From Streptomyces spinoverrucosus (GTDB lineage Bacteria; Actinomycetota; Actinomycetes; Streptomycetales; Streptomycetaceae), in NCBI RefSeq assembly GCF_015712165.1, contig NZ_JADPZX010000002.1, positions 62,001 through 126,000 on the forward strand: a stretch of DNA of 64,000 nt, in the 5' to 3' direction. The notes below the pieces were generated by a model. That model saw nothing but the letters and a program-made list of their open reading frames with translations, made no database searches and was not told the DNA's origin. Made by a program: the position numbers and the translations under genes. Shown here one piece after another: positions 43,767 through 52,179 of this stretch (its first letter is position 1; each line of letters begins with the position of its first letter).

Positions 43767-43894
43767 GGCGCATGATTCCTGCCGATGGCTGATGAGAACG
43801 GAGATCGATGCCGGCTGAGCCGGTTGTGCATTCTCGGCACCTTCGGGTCGGCGCCCCGAGGCAGCCATTCCGGATCCGTACCGCAAACCCTCAA

Positions 43895-43908
43895 TGCAAT
43901 CGATCGCA
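43895..43908. promoter_or_regulatory. LacI-type operator, centre of divergent region
   Basis: TGCAATCGATCGCA, inside a 16-bp imperfect palindrome from 43894, lies midway between the divergent catabolic operon and the lacI-type gene. It contains the CG-centred half sites typical of LacI regulators. Confidence 0.65.
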
Positions 43909-44009
43909 TTCATGTTTGCTTGAGGGCTGCATGTTGTCAACCCTTCTCGCAGCCGCTCTTGCGTCTCGCCGCCCGGCGAAGGAGCCTTCCGGTTCGGCCG
44001 TTATGCAGG

Positions 44010-44023
44010 CGCAATCGGTTGCT
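44010..44023. promoter_or_regulatory. LacI-type operator at regulator promoter
   Basis: CGCAATCGGTTGCT contains GCAATCGGTTGC, a palindrome with one mismatch, 31 bp before the GTG of the lacI-type gene. Its position suggests autoregulation. Confidence 0.6.
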
Positions 44024-44054
44024 GCCCGACCTGGCGCTTCCCTAGACTGCCCAG

Positions 44055-45104
44055 GTGAGCAAACGCCCGACCATGTCCGACGTCGCAGCACTCGCCGGAG
44101 TGCACAAGGCCACCGCCTCGCGCGCCCTCAACCCGAACACCAGCGGTCTGGTGAAGGCGGCGACGGCCCGACGGGTGAGGCTGGCCGCCGAACAGCTGGG
44201 CTTCACCCCCAACTCGGCGGCCCGCAGTCTGCGCACGAACCGGTCCTTCACGGTCGGCGTCCTGCTGCCGGATCTCACGAATCCGCTGTTCCCCCCGGTT
44301 GCCCGCGGCATCGAAGAAGTTCTGAACGCGCGTGGCTACACCGCACTGCTGGCGAACACCGACAACGACGGAGCCAAGGAACGCACCCAGTTCGAAGCTC
44401 TGCGGGGACGGCAGGTGGACGGATTCATCGTCGCCACCGCCCAGCGCGAGCATCCCCTGCTCCTTGAGGCCCATGAATCGGGCATACCGATCGTGCTCGT
44501 CAACCGCTGCACCGACCGCAGACTGTTCCCGTGGGTCGCAGGCGACGACGCCGCCGGGATGGCGCTCGCCGTCGAGCACCTGCTCGGTATCGGGCACCGC
44601 GGCATCGCCCACATCGCGGGCCCACAGACCATGTCCACCGGCGTCACGCGCCTGCGAGCCTTCCGGCACGCCGTCGAGAACGCCGGGATCGACCCCGAGT
44701 CGGCACCGGTCGCGGTGGGCGAGGCCTACACCGTGCGGGCGGGCGAGCAGGCCACACATGAGCTGCTGGACAGTCACCCCGACACGACGGCCATCTGCGC
44801 CGGCAACGACCTGATCGCGCTCGGCGCACTGCACGCCCTGAAGGCCAGAGGCCTGCGGTGCCCGCAGGACCTCTCCCTCGTCGGCTTCAACGACATGCAG
44901 TTCGCCGACGAGTTCCAGCCGCCGCTGACCACGGTGCACGTTCCGCACCTCGACCTGGGCGCGGAGGCGGCCCGACTCCTGCTCGAGCGTCTGGATCAAG
45001 ACGAGGAGAAGGGCCACCCCGCTCCGATGGCGAAGACCGTCCTGCTACCGGTGCGTCTGGTCGTCCGCGCGTCCACCGCCGCGCCGCCGCCTCACGGCGC
45101 CTGA
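44055..45104 (+). CDS. LacI-family transcriptional regulator
   Basis: Repressor of 349 aa. The N-terminal HTH (TMSDVAALAGVHKATASRALN) and hinge helix (NSAARSLRT) precede a periplasmic-binding-like domain (VGVLLPDLTNPLFPPVARGIE, AGDDAAGMALAVEHLL, ICAGNDLIALGALHALKARG, GFNDMQFADEFQPPLTTV). Start is GTG. It is divergent from the catabolic operon at 36524-43658. TGCAATCGATTGCA-like palindromes occur in its own promoter region and before dctA, so it likely controls both. Ligand unknown; a C4-dicarboxylate or a pathway intermediate is plausible. Confidence 0.9.
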   Translation: MSKRPTMSDVAALAGVHKATASRALNPNTSGLVKAATARRVRLAAEQLGFTPNSAARSLRTNRSFTVGVLLPDLTNPLFPPVARGIEEVLNARGYTALLANTDNDGAKERTQFEALRGRQVDGFIVATAQREHPLLLEAHESGIPIVLVNRCTDRRLFPWVAGDDAAGMALAVEHLLGIGHRGIAHIAGPQTMSTGVTRLRAFRHAVENAGIDPESAPVAVGEAYTVRAGEQATHELLDSHPDTTAICAGNDLIALGALHALKARGLRCPQDLSLVGFNDMQFADEFQPPLTTVHVPHLDLGAEAARLLLERLDQDEEKGHPAPMAKTVLLPVRLVVRASTAAPPPHGA

Positions 45105-45156
45105 CCCGCGGCCACCGTCACGTGCCCTGCTCCCGTGCTCCCGCAGGCTGGGTGGG

Positions 45157-45196
45157 GCAGCGCAGTCGCCGGACCTGTTCAGCCGGCGACCGCTGC
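45157..45196. terminator. Hairpin terminator between lacI-type gene and dctA
   Basis: GCAGCG-CA-GTCGCCGG (45157-45172) pairs with CCGGCGAC-CGCTGC (45183-45196) around a 10-nt loop: 14 paired bases with a 2-nt bulge. It lies between convergent stops and can serve both genes. Confidence 0.7.
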
Positions 45197-45209
45197 CGTT
45201 GCGGGTGGG

Positions 45210-46595
45210 TCACAGCCGCGCCGGCGCGTGTGCGGGTTGCGCGGGCGGGCCGGGGGGCGTGGTGGGAGTGTCCACCTCGTCAATGAGCGTGCTCTCGTCG
45301 AACGGCAGCTTGCCGTCCAGGACGGCACGGACCTGCTGGTAGTCGACTTCCTTGGTCCAGTGCCCGATGAGCAGAGTGGCCACGGCATTGCCGGCGAAAT
45401 TGGTGAGCCCACGGGCTTCGGACATGAAGCGGTCGATACCCACGATCAGGCCCACCCCGTCGACGAGGTCCGGTCGGTGCGCCTGGAGACCGCTGGCCAG
45501 CGTGGCCAGGCCGGAGCCGGTGACGCCGGCGGCTCCCTTGGAGGCCACGATCATGAAAATGAGCAGGGAGATCTGCTGCCCCAGGCCCAGCGGGCGGCCC
45601 GTCGCCTCGGCGACGAAGAGCGACGAGAGGGTCAGATAGATCGCGGTGCCGTCGAGGTTGAAGGAGTAGCCGGTCGGCACGGTGATACCGACGACGGGGC
45701 GACTGACACCCAGGTGCTCCATCTTGGCGATGAGGCGCGGCAGTGCCGTCTCCGAGTTGGAGGTCGACATGATCAGGAGGAACTCCCTGCCCAGGTACCC
45801 GAGGAGGGCGAAGATGCTCAGGCCGGTGACCACGCGGAGCAGGGTCCCCAGCAGCACGATGATGAAGACCGCGCACGTTGCGTAGAAGCTGAGGATGACC
45901 AGGGCCAGGCTCTTGAGGGCGGCCAGGCCGGTGGCCCCTACGACGGCGGCCATGGCGCCGAAGACGCCCACCGGCGCCACCCACATGATCATCGCCAGGA
46001 TGCGGAACACGAGCCGCTCGAGGTGCTTCACGCCTCGAAGCACCGGGGCGCCCACGGGCCCCATGGCCTGCACGGCGAAGCCGACGAGCAGGGCGACGAG
46101 AAGCGTCTGCAGCACCTCTCCTTCGGTGAGAGCCGACAGCAGGGACGTGGGGATGGCGGCCAGGACGAAGTCGGCGGGGCCTTCACCGGCGCCGTCGCCT
46201 GCCTGTTCGCGGCCCGCTCTGCTCATCTCCTCGGTCACATGGAGGCCGGAGCCCGGCTCCATGAGGTTTCCGACGGTCAGGCCCAGGATGAGGGCGATCG
46301 TCGACATGACCAGGAAGTAGCCCAGAGCCAGGCCTCCGACCTTGCCGACCTTGGCGGCCTTGGTGACGGAGCCGACTCCGAGGACGATCGTGCAGAAGAT
46401 CACCGGGCTGATCATCATCTGGATCAGGTTGATGAACCCGGTACCCAGGGGTTTCAGGGCAACCGCGGCGCCAGGTGCCGCCAGGCCCAGAGTGACACCG
46501 GCGATCACCGCGGCGAGTACCGCGAGATACAGGTAGTGCGTGCGGTCCCGGCGAGCCGGCGTGCGGCGTTTCGGTGTGGGGTTGGCGGCTGTCAT
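45210..46595 (-). CDS. dctA: DctA-type dicarboxylate:cation symporter
   Basis: Glutamate/C4-dicarboxylate carrier of 461 aa (DAACS family). Visible: MMISPVIFCTIVLGVGSV, the serine-rich re-entrant loop STSNSETALP, TGYSFNLDGTAIYLTL with the NxDGT cation motif, and IVGIDRFMSEARGLTNFAGNAVATL, whose Arg/Asn residues bind dicarboxylates in relatives. AAGGAG stands 5 nt before the ATG at 46595. Together with the malic enzyme and dehydrogenase genes upstream it suggests growth on malate, succinate or fumarate. Two LacI-type palindromes lie in its leader region. Confidence 0.88.
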   Translation of the reverse strand: MTAANPTPKRRTPARRDRTHYLYLAVLAAVIAGVTLGLAAPGAAVALKPLGTGFINLIQMMISPVIFCTIVLGVGSVTKAAKVGKVGGLALGYFLVMSTIALILGLTVGNLMEPGSGLHVTEEMSRAGREQAGDGAGEGPADFVLAAIPTSLLSALTEGEVLQTLLVALLVGFAVQAMGPVGAPVLRGVKHLERLVFRILAMIMWVAPVGVFGAMAAVVGATGLAALKSLALVILSFYATCAVFIIVLLGTLLRVVTGLSIFALLGYLGREFLLIMSTSNSETALPRLIAKMEHLGVSRPVVGITVPTGYSFNLDGTAIYLTLSSLFVAEATGRPLGLGQQISLLIFMIVASKGAAGVTGSGLATLASGLQAHRPDLVDGVGLIVGIDRFMSEARGLTNFAGNAVATLLIGHWTKEVDYQQVRAVLDGKLPFDESTLIDEVDTPTTPPGPPAQPAHAPARL

Positions 46596-46813
46596 GGTGA
46601 CTCCTTTGTCTCCGCTGTGTTTTCGGATGCAGTGGACCGGCGAGCCGGACGGGATGTCGCGCACGTCGGTCGTCGTGGTGCCGCGGTGGGGTGGCGCGAC
46701 AGCTCTGCCGGCGGTGCTGAGGAAGGGCGGTTGCCTCGGACTCGGCTGAGCCCCGGCAGCGGACGGCGCGGCAAGGTCGCTCGCTCGACTTCTTCTGGTT
46801 TTCCGGGATTTTG

Positions 46814-46827
46814 TGCAATCGGATGCA
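46814..46827. promoter_or_regulatory. LacI-type operator in dctA leader (proximal)
   Basis: TGCAATCGGATGCA is a palindrome with one mismatch, 219 bp before dctA. One half equals that of the site at 43895, the other that of the site at 43753. Confidence 0.55.
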
Positions 46828-46923
46828 CCGAGTAGGGGCGGGCGGAGGAGCGAAGGCGTCGCTGTTGGCCTCGCCTGCCGCCTTATGCGGAGGGATTGGC
46901 CGCTTCTACTGGAAGCCCCTCTA

Positions 46924-46937
46924 AGCAATCGATTGCA
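46924..46937. promoter_or_regulatory. LacI-type operator in dctA leader (distal)
   Basis: AGCAATCGATTGCA includes the perfect 12-bp palindrome GCAATCGATTGC (46925-46936). It is the most symmetric of the five copies and probably lies near the dctA promoter. Confidence 0.65.
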
Positions 46938-47050
46938 TTGCGGTGCCGCCATGCTGGTAGCGTCCCGCAGGGCTGTCAACCCCTGCGGCACGACCTTTCG
47001 GGGCAGCGTCGCGCCGCGTGCCGCGACCTTGGGAGTGCACAACGCGAAGG

Positions 47051-47076
47051 CGCCGGCCATGCGGGCATGGCCGGCG
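47051..47076 (-). terminator. Terminator after the E1-E2-malic enzyme operon
   Basis: CGCCGGCCATG (47051-47061) and its exact complement CATGGCCGGCG (47066-47076) form an 11-bp stem with a 4-nt loop, about 47 nt downstream of the malic enzyme stop. Confidence 0.75.
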
Positions 47077-47122
47077 CGAGCCGTGCGGCGTCCTCGTGTG
47101 CTGCCGGGAAGGCGCGCATCGG

Positions 47123-48313
47123 CTATCTGCGGGCGACTCCGTCGGCTGCGGCGGCGGCCGCCACGGCATCGGCGATGGCAGGGGCCACCCGCCCGTCGAA
47201 CGGGCTGGGAATGATCTGCTGTTCAGTCAGTTCGTCCTCCACCACCGCTGACAGTGCCCGGGCGGCTGCCAGCTTCATGTTCTCGGTGATGCGAGTGGCG
47301 CGTACGCGCAGAGCGCCGGCGAAGACGCCGGGAAAGGCCAGAACGTTGTTGATCTGGTTGGGATAGTCCGAGCGCCCCGTGGCGACGACACTCGCGTACT
47401 TGTGCGCAATGTCGGGATGCACCTCAGGCGTTGGGTTGGCCATCGCGAAGACGAAGGCACCCTTGTTCATGGCTGCGACCGCTGCCTCAGGCACGGTACC
47501 GGCAGAAACACCGATGAAGACGTCGGCGTCGGCCAAGGCCTGTTCCAATGAACCGGTCAGGCCTGCCTTGTTGGTGAGGGCAGCCAGTTCCTGTTTGACG
47601 GCGGTCAGGTCGTCGCGTCCGGAGTGCACAACGCCGCGGCGGTCGGCGACGGCGACGTCACCGATGCCTGCCTCCAAGAGGATTCTGGTGATGGCCACGC
47701 CGGCCGCACCGGCGCCGGAGATCACCGCGCGCAGGTCACTCAGTGAACGGCCCGTGAGTTTCGCGGCATTGCGCAGCGCGGCCAGGGTGACGATCGCGGT
47801 TCCGTGCTGGTCGTCATGGAAGACCGGGATGTCCAGGCGCTCCTGCAGGCGGCGTTCGATCTCGAAGCAGCGTGGTGCGGAGATGTCTTCCAGGATGATC
47901 CCGCCGAAGGAAGGCGCCAGGCGGGCCACCGTGTCGACCAGTTCTGTGACATCGGTGGAGTCGAGTGCGATGGGGACCGCGTCGACGTCGGCGAACTGCT
48001 TGAGGAGGACTGCCTTGCCTTCCATGACGGGGAGAGCAGCGTACGGACCGATGTCTCCCAGGCCGAGTACGGCGGTGCCGTCGGTGATCACGGCGACGGT
48101 CGACGACTTCCACGTGTAGTCGTGCACGAGGTCGGGTTGGTTCGCGATGGCCGAGCACACCCATGCCACGCCAGGTGTGTAGGCGAGGGAAAGGTCGGCG
48201 GCATCGTTGACCGGCACGGTGGCACGCGTCTCCAGCTTTCCGCCTCGGTGGAGCGCGAAGGCCGCTTCGAGGAGTTCGGTGTCCGTCGCTGCGGTGGGGC
48301 TGTGTGGTTCCAC
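47123..48313 (-). CDS. NAD(P)-dependent malic enzyme
   Basis: Oxidative decarboxylation of L-malate to pyruvate. The 396-aa length matches the short bacterial form without the phosphotransacetylase tail. Motifs: SLAYTPGVAWVCSAI, TAVLGLGDIGPYAALPVMEGKA, metal-binding EDISAPRCFEIERRL and HDDQHGTAIV, the Rossmann motif ISGAGAAGVAI and ANPTPEVHP. Start is GTG at 48313 (VEPHSPTAATD), with AGAGG somewhat far upstream; an in-frame ATG at 48451 is less likely because it overlaps the upstream E2 gene. It ends a probable E1-E2-malic enzyme operon and would supply pyruvate to that complex. Confidence 0.87.
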   Translation of the reverse strand: MEPHSPTAATDTELLEAAFALHRGGKLETRATVPVNDAADLSLAYTPGVAWVCSAIANQPDLVHDYTWKSSTVAVITDGTAVLGLGDIGPYAALPVMEGKAVLLKQFADVDAVPIALDSTDVTELVDTVARLAPSFGGIILEDISAPRCFEIERRLQERLDIPVFHDDQHGTAIVTLAALRNAAKLTGRSLSDLRAVISGAGAAGVAITRILLEAGIGDVAVADRRGVVHSGRDDLTAVKQELAALTNKAGLTGSLEQALADADVFIGVSAGTVPEAAVAAMNKGAFVFAMANPTPEVHPDIAHKYASVVATGRSDYPNQINNVLAFPGVFAGALRVRATRITENMKLAAARALSAVVEDELTEQQIIPSPFDGRVAPAIADAVAAAAAADGVARR

Positions 48314-48447
48314 GGGTGTACGAGCCTCTTGTCCTGGTCGGGTTCGGAAGGGCGCTGCCGCCGCTGCGACGACGGCAGCGCCCTTGCGCGCGGTCGGAGC
48401 ATGTACGCGAAGTGGTCGCGTCGGGTGGGAAGCCCGAAGGAACGGGC

Positions 48448-49815
48448 TCAAAGAAGCATGAGCATCGGCTGCTCGACCGCTTTGGTGAACTCGCTCATCC
48501 AGCGTGCCGCGTCAGCACCGTCGACGGCCCGGTGGTCGACCGAGAGCACCACCCGCATGACGGTCGCCGCAGTGAGTGTTCCGTCGTCAGCGACCACCGG
48601 CTCCTGGCGGCCTGCGCCGACGGCGAGGATGGCGGCCTGGGGCGGATTGATGATGGCGGCGAACTCCTCCACCCCGAACATGCCGAGGTTGGTGATGGTC
48701 ATGGTGCCGCCCTCGAGGTCACTCTGGGCGAGCCTTCCGCTGTTGGCCTGCTCGACGTACTGCTTGACCTGCTCGGCCACGCTGCCCAGGGACCGCGAGT
48801 CCACGGACCTGACAACGGGGGTGACGAGGCCTCGGGAGGAGGCGATGGCAACGCCGATGTCGGCGGAGGCGTAGCGGAGCATTGCCTCGTCCTGCCAGAT
48901 GGCGTTCATCTGCGGAACCTGTTGGTGCGCGTGTGCCGCCGCCTTGATGAGGAAGTCGTTGACCGAGACGCGGACGGCAGAGACCTGGTTGATCTCGCGC
49001 CGCAGAGCCAACAGAGCGTCGATGCGAGCACTGCCCTTGAGATAGAAGTGCGGGGCCTGCTGCTTGCTCCGGGTCAGGCGGGCGGCGACAGCACGCCGCA
49101 GGCGTGTGTGCGGGATGGTCTCGGCAACGCCAGGCTGTGGTGCTCCGGCGTGCCGGCTGGGCTCCGCACCCGGTGCCGGGGCCGTCGGCGGCGTGGTCAC
49201 CGGGCTCGCCGGCTCCGGCACGGTCTGGCTGACAGTGGCCGGATCGGCCACAGTGTGGTTGGGGGCCAAGCCGTCGTCCGCGGCCGTGCCGCCGGCGGCC
49301 CGGGCTGCGATGGCCCCCTCGACGTCCTTGCGGACGATCCGCCCGTGCGGACCAGTGCCATGGACGTCGGTCAGTGACAGTCCGGCCTGTTTCAGCAACC
49401 GCCTCGCCAGCGGACTGGCGAATATCCGCTCGGGTTCCTCTGGTGCGGCAGCGGCGGCGCCCTGCCCTTCTTGGGGCGCGCCGGACGTGCCGTCGACCCC
49501 CGCGGCGGAGTCCGCCGCAGGGCGCTCGGCGACCCCCAGCTGGGCGAGCACCGCGTCAAGATCGGCGACGTCCTCGCCGGGATCCAGGAGCACCGCGATG
49601 GGTGCGCCGATCTCCACGGTGCTGCCGGCCTCCGCGAGGATGCCGGCCAGCATGGCGTCGTGTTCCGCCTCGAGCTCGACCATCGCCTTGTCGGTTTCGA
49701 TGACGGCAATCGGATCCCCGGCGGCGAAGCCGGTGTGCTCCTGGACGAGCCACTGCGACAGCATCGCCTCGGTTGATCCTGCCGCCACCTCGGGCATGTG
49801 CAGCAGCTTGGCCAT
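48448..49815 (-). CDS. 2-oxoacid dehydrogenase E2 (dihydrolipoyl acyltransferase)
   Basis: E2 core enzyme of 455 aa. One lipoyl domain (about 1-80) has lipoyl lysine K43 in IETDKAMVE. A Pro/Ala linker leads to the subunit-binding domain (FASPLARRLLKQAGLSLTDV, HGTGPHGRIVRKDV). The catalytic domain starts near 230 and ends with SVDHRAVDG, His about 428. It transfers the acyl group from E1 to CoA. The gene follows E1 by 40 bp. No E3 gene lies in the window, so lipoamide dehydrogenase must be encoded elsewhere. Confidence 0.9.
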   Translation of the reverse strand: MAKLLHMPEVAAGSTEAMLSQWLVQEHTGFAAGDPIAVIETDKAMVELEAEHDAMLAGILAEAGSTVEIGAPIAVLLDPGEDVADLDAVLAQLGVAERPAADSAAGVDGTSGAPQEGQGAAAAAPEEPERIFASPLARRLLKQAGLSLTDVHGTGPHGRIVRKDVEGAIAARAAGGTAADDGLAPNHTVADPATVSQTVPEPASPVTTPPTAPAPGAEPSRHAGAPQPGVAETIPHTRLRRAVAARLTRSKQQAPHFYLKGSARIDALLALRREINQVSAVRVSVNDFLIKAAAHAHQQVPQMNAIWQDEAMLRYASADIGVAIASSRGLVTPVVRSVDSRSLGSVAEQVKQYVEQANSGRLAQSDLEGGTMTITNLGMFGVEEFAAIINPPQAAILAVGAGRQEPVVADDGTLTAATVMRVVLSVDHRAVDGADAARWMSEFTKAVEQPMLMLL

Positions 49816-49855
49816 GACCTCTCCTAATGTCCTGTCGTGCGGGAATGCGGCGAGC

Positions 49856-52039
49856 TCAGTCGGCTTCGCGGATCTGCTTCAGCCGGGCGACGATCTCGTC
49901 GGTGCCGGCGATGGCCGCGCGCTCGAGGACCTTGCTGATGCTCGGCGACGCCTCAGCCCCCGTCACGCGCTCGACCGGCTGGTCCAGCCAGTCGAACAGG
50001 CGGCGCTGAATCTCGTCGGCGAGCCAGCCGCCGTAGGACGTGCCCACGGCGCCCTGCTCGACGATGAGCACCCGGTTGGTCTTCTTGATGCTCGCTTCGA
50101 CGGTGTCCCAGTCGAGGCTGGCGCGGTCGAGCCAGCGCAGGTCGATGAGGTCGGCCTGGATCTGCGGCACCTGGTCGAGCGCTTCCAGGCAGTGGTTGAC
50201 CATCGACAGGTAGGAGATGACGGTGAGGTCCCCGCCTTCCCGGCGCAGCGCAGCCTTGCCCACCGGAATGCGGTAGTCGAGGTCGTCGACCGGGCCTGTC
50301 CCCGTCGTCGTGTAGAGATCGACGTGCTCCAGCACGACCACCGGGTCGTCGCAGGCGAGCGCGGTGTTCATGAGGCCCACGTAGTCGAAGGGGTTGGACG
50401 GGGCGACCACGCGCAGTCCCGCCGCCGTGGTCAGGATGCCGGCCGGATCCATGGTGTGCTGCGAGCCGTACCCGGTTCCGGCGGCGAGCTTGGAGCGCAG
50501 CACGAACGGCACGGCGCTGTCGCCACCGAACATGTGGCGGGCCTTGGCGACCTGGTTGAACAGCTGGTCGGCGGCCACCCACATGAAGTCGGCGTACATG
50601 AACTCGACGATCGGGCGGAACCGGCCGTCGAGAGCCATGCCCCCGCCCAGGCCCGTGAAGGCGTTCTCGCTGATGGGCGTGCCCAGCACCCGGTCGGGAA
50701 ACAGCTCCAGTGCCCGCTTGGTCGCGCCGTTGGTTCCGCCCCTGAGCCGGTTGACGTCCTCGCCGAGTACGACGATGCGCTCGTCGGTCTCCATCCGCCG
50801 GCCGATCACGTCACTCACGACGTCGATGAAGCGTCGGTCCGTCAGCTTTCCGGAGAAGGTGTCGGGCTCTTCGTAGCGGCTGCCGTCCAGTTCGCTCAGG
50901 TCTCCGCGGACCCCCGCGTCGACGAAGGAGCTGTCCGGCCAGGCCGTGGGCTTGATGCGGCGCTGGCCGGGCTTGCCCTGCGGGTCCGGCTCCAGCAACG
51001 ACTCACCGATCTCCCGCATCACGGCCGCGACCTGCTTCTGCACGGCCGTGATCTGCCTCGCGGTCGCGAGCTTGCGGCGGACGACGTGGGACCGCAGCTG
51101 CTCCAGGGCGTCGCGGTCGCGCCAGGCCTTCTCCTCCGCCTTGTCCCGGTAACCGAAGGCGCTGCCCGGGTAGGCCCCGTTCTGGTGGAAGTACCGGTAC
51201 ACCTCGGCCTCGACGATGGTCGGGCCGCGGCCGGCCCGCATGTGGTCGAGCGCCTCGTTCATGGCCAGGTTGACGGCGAGGGCGTCCATGCCGTCCACGC
51301 GCCAGCTGGGGATGTTGAACCCCGCCCCCCGGGCCGACAGCCTCGGCTCCCCGGTCACCTCGCCGATCGGGGTCGACACGGCGTACAGGTTGTTCTCGAT
51401 GAAGAAACAGATGGGCAGGCGCCAGGCTGCCGCCAGGTTGAAGGTCTCCAGGACCGAGCCGATGTTCACGGCGCCGTCGCCGAAGTAGGTCACCGTCACC
51501 GCGTCCGTGCCCGCGTGGAGCTGGTTCCAGGCGAAGCCGGCGGCCTGCGGGACGCCGCCGCCGACGATGGCGTTGGTGCCCATCGCCCCGGCCTCGCGCC
51601 ACTGCAGGTGCATCGAACCGCCGCGGCCCCGGCAGAAGCCGTCGGACAGACCGCAGATCTCGGCGAGGGTGCGTCGGAGCACCGTGCGTACGTTGTCGTC
51701 CAGCTCGGGCAGCCCGTCGTACTTCTCGGGCAGGACGTGGCCGAACGCCTTGGCGAGGAACTGGTGATGTCCGCGGTGCGTGCCGTTGACGAAGTCGTCG
51801 CTGCGCAGGGGCAGCGCGGATCCGACCGCGCCGCCCTCCTGCCCGATGCTCGAGTGCACGGGTCCGTGGATGAGACCTTCACCGGCGAGTTCGAGCGCGT
51901 ACTCCTCGAACGCGCGGATCCACAGCCCCTGGCCCAGCATCCCCAGCAGCAGGGCGGGATCCGCGGCGTCCCAGTCATCGGCTGAGGCACTCAGCTCGAC
52001 CCAGGGTGAGCTGGGGGACAGAGGGTCACGGCTGGGCAT
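49856..52039 (-). CDS. 2-oxoacid dehydrogenase E1, fused alpha and beta subunits
   Basis: Thiamine-diphosphate-dependent decarboxylase of 727 aa. The alpha part (about 1-340) has GPVHSSIGQEGGAVG, RGRGGSMHLQ and the ThDP motif GDGAVNIGSVLETFNLAAAW. The beta part (about 395-727) has VLGEDVNRLRGGTNG, ISENAFTGLGGGMAL and TMDPAGILTTAAGLRVVAPS. Such fusions occur in pyruvate, branched-chain and acetoin dehydrogenases; with malic enzyme next door pyruvate is the most likely substrate. GGGAGAACCC precedes the ATG. A TGGATCCA-centred palindrome lies 34 bp upstream. Confidence 0.88.
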   Translation of the reverse strand: MPSRDPLSPSSPWVELSASADDWDAADPALLLGMLGQGLWIRAFEEYALELAGEGLIHGPVHSSIGQEGGAVGSALPLRSDDFVNGTHRGHHQFLAKAFGHVLPEKYDGLPELDDNVRTVLRRTLAEICGLSDGFCRGRGGSMHLQWREAGAMGTNAIVGGGVPQAAGFAWNQLHAGTDAVTVTYFGDGAVNIGSVLETFNLAAAWRLPICFFIENNLYAVSTPIGEVTGEPRLSARGAGFNIPSWRVDGMDALAVNLAMNEALDHMRAGRGPTIVEAEVYRYFHQNGAYPGSAFGYRDKAEEKAWRDRDALEQLRSHVVRRKLATARQITAVQKQVAAVMREIGESLLEPDPQGKPGQRRIKPTAWPDSSFVDAGVRGDLSELDGSRYEEPDTFSGKLTDRRFIDVVSDVIGRRMETDERIVVLGEDVNRLRGGTNGATKRALELFPDRVLGTPISENAFTGLGGGMALDGRFRPIVEFMYADFMWVAADQLFNQVAKARHMFGGDSAVPFVLRSKLAAGTGYGSQHTMDPAGILTTAAGLRVVAPSNPFDYVGLMNTALACDDPVVVLEHVDLYTTTGTGPVDDLDYRIPVGKAALRREGGDLTVISYLSMVNHCLEALDQVPQIQADLIDLRWLDRASLDWDTVEASIKKTNRVLIVEQGAVGTSYGGWLADEIQRRLFDWLDQPVERVTGAEASPSISKVLERAAIAGTDEIVARLKQIREAD

Positions 52040-52072
52040 GGGTTCTCCCTGGAGTGTGACTGGACACCTTGG

Positions 52073-52084
52073 ATTGGATCCAAT
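52073..52084. promoter_or_regulatory. GntR operator 1 (E1 side)
   Basis: ATTGGATCCAAT is a perfect 12-bp palindrome 34 bp before the E1 start codon. Its TGGATCCA core recurs 86 bp away at 52159-52170, before the VOC/GntR genes. Confidence 0.65.
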
Positions 52085-52158
52085 GTCTTGTGACGCAGCC
52101 CGTCGAGCGGGCCATCTGCCCTAGACTATGCGTCTCGAAGCATGTGAACGCAAGACCG

Positions 52159-52170
52159 AATGGATCCATT
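52159..52170. promoter_or_regulatory. GntR operator 2 (VOC/GntR side)
   Basis: AATGGATCCATT is a perfect 12-bp palindrome that touches the ribosome site (GGAGAG) of the VOC gene at 52180. Binding here could block its transcription or translation start. Confidence 0.65.
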
Positions 52171-52179
52171 GGAGAGATC

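Larger units (their letters stand above)
46596..47122. other. dctA leader/promoter region
   Basis: 527 bp with no gene between dctA and the malic enzyme stop. It contains two LacI-type palindromes (46814-46827, 46924-46937) and, nearer malic enzyme, a strong hairpin. The remaining sequence shows no coding character or RNA gene. Confidence 0.6.

Noticed and set aside
49064..51985. Very long plus-strand open frame of 973 codons
   Set aside because: It is antisense to the E1/E2 genes, which have full motifs. In high-GC DNA the opposite strand of real genes often stays open; the translation is Val/Gly/Asp/Arg/His-rich without domains.
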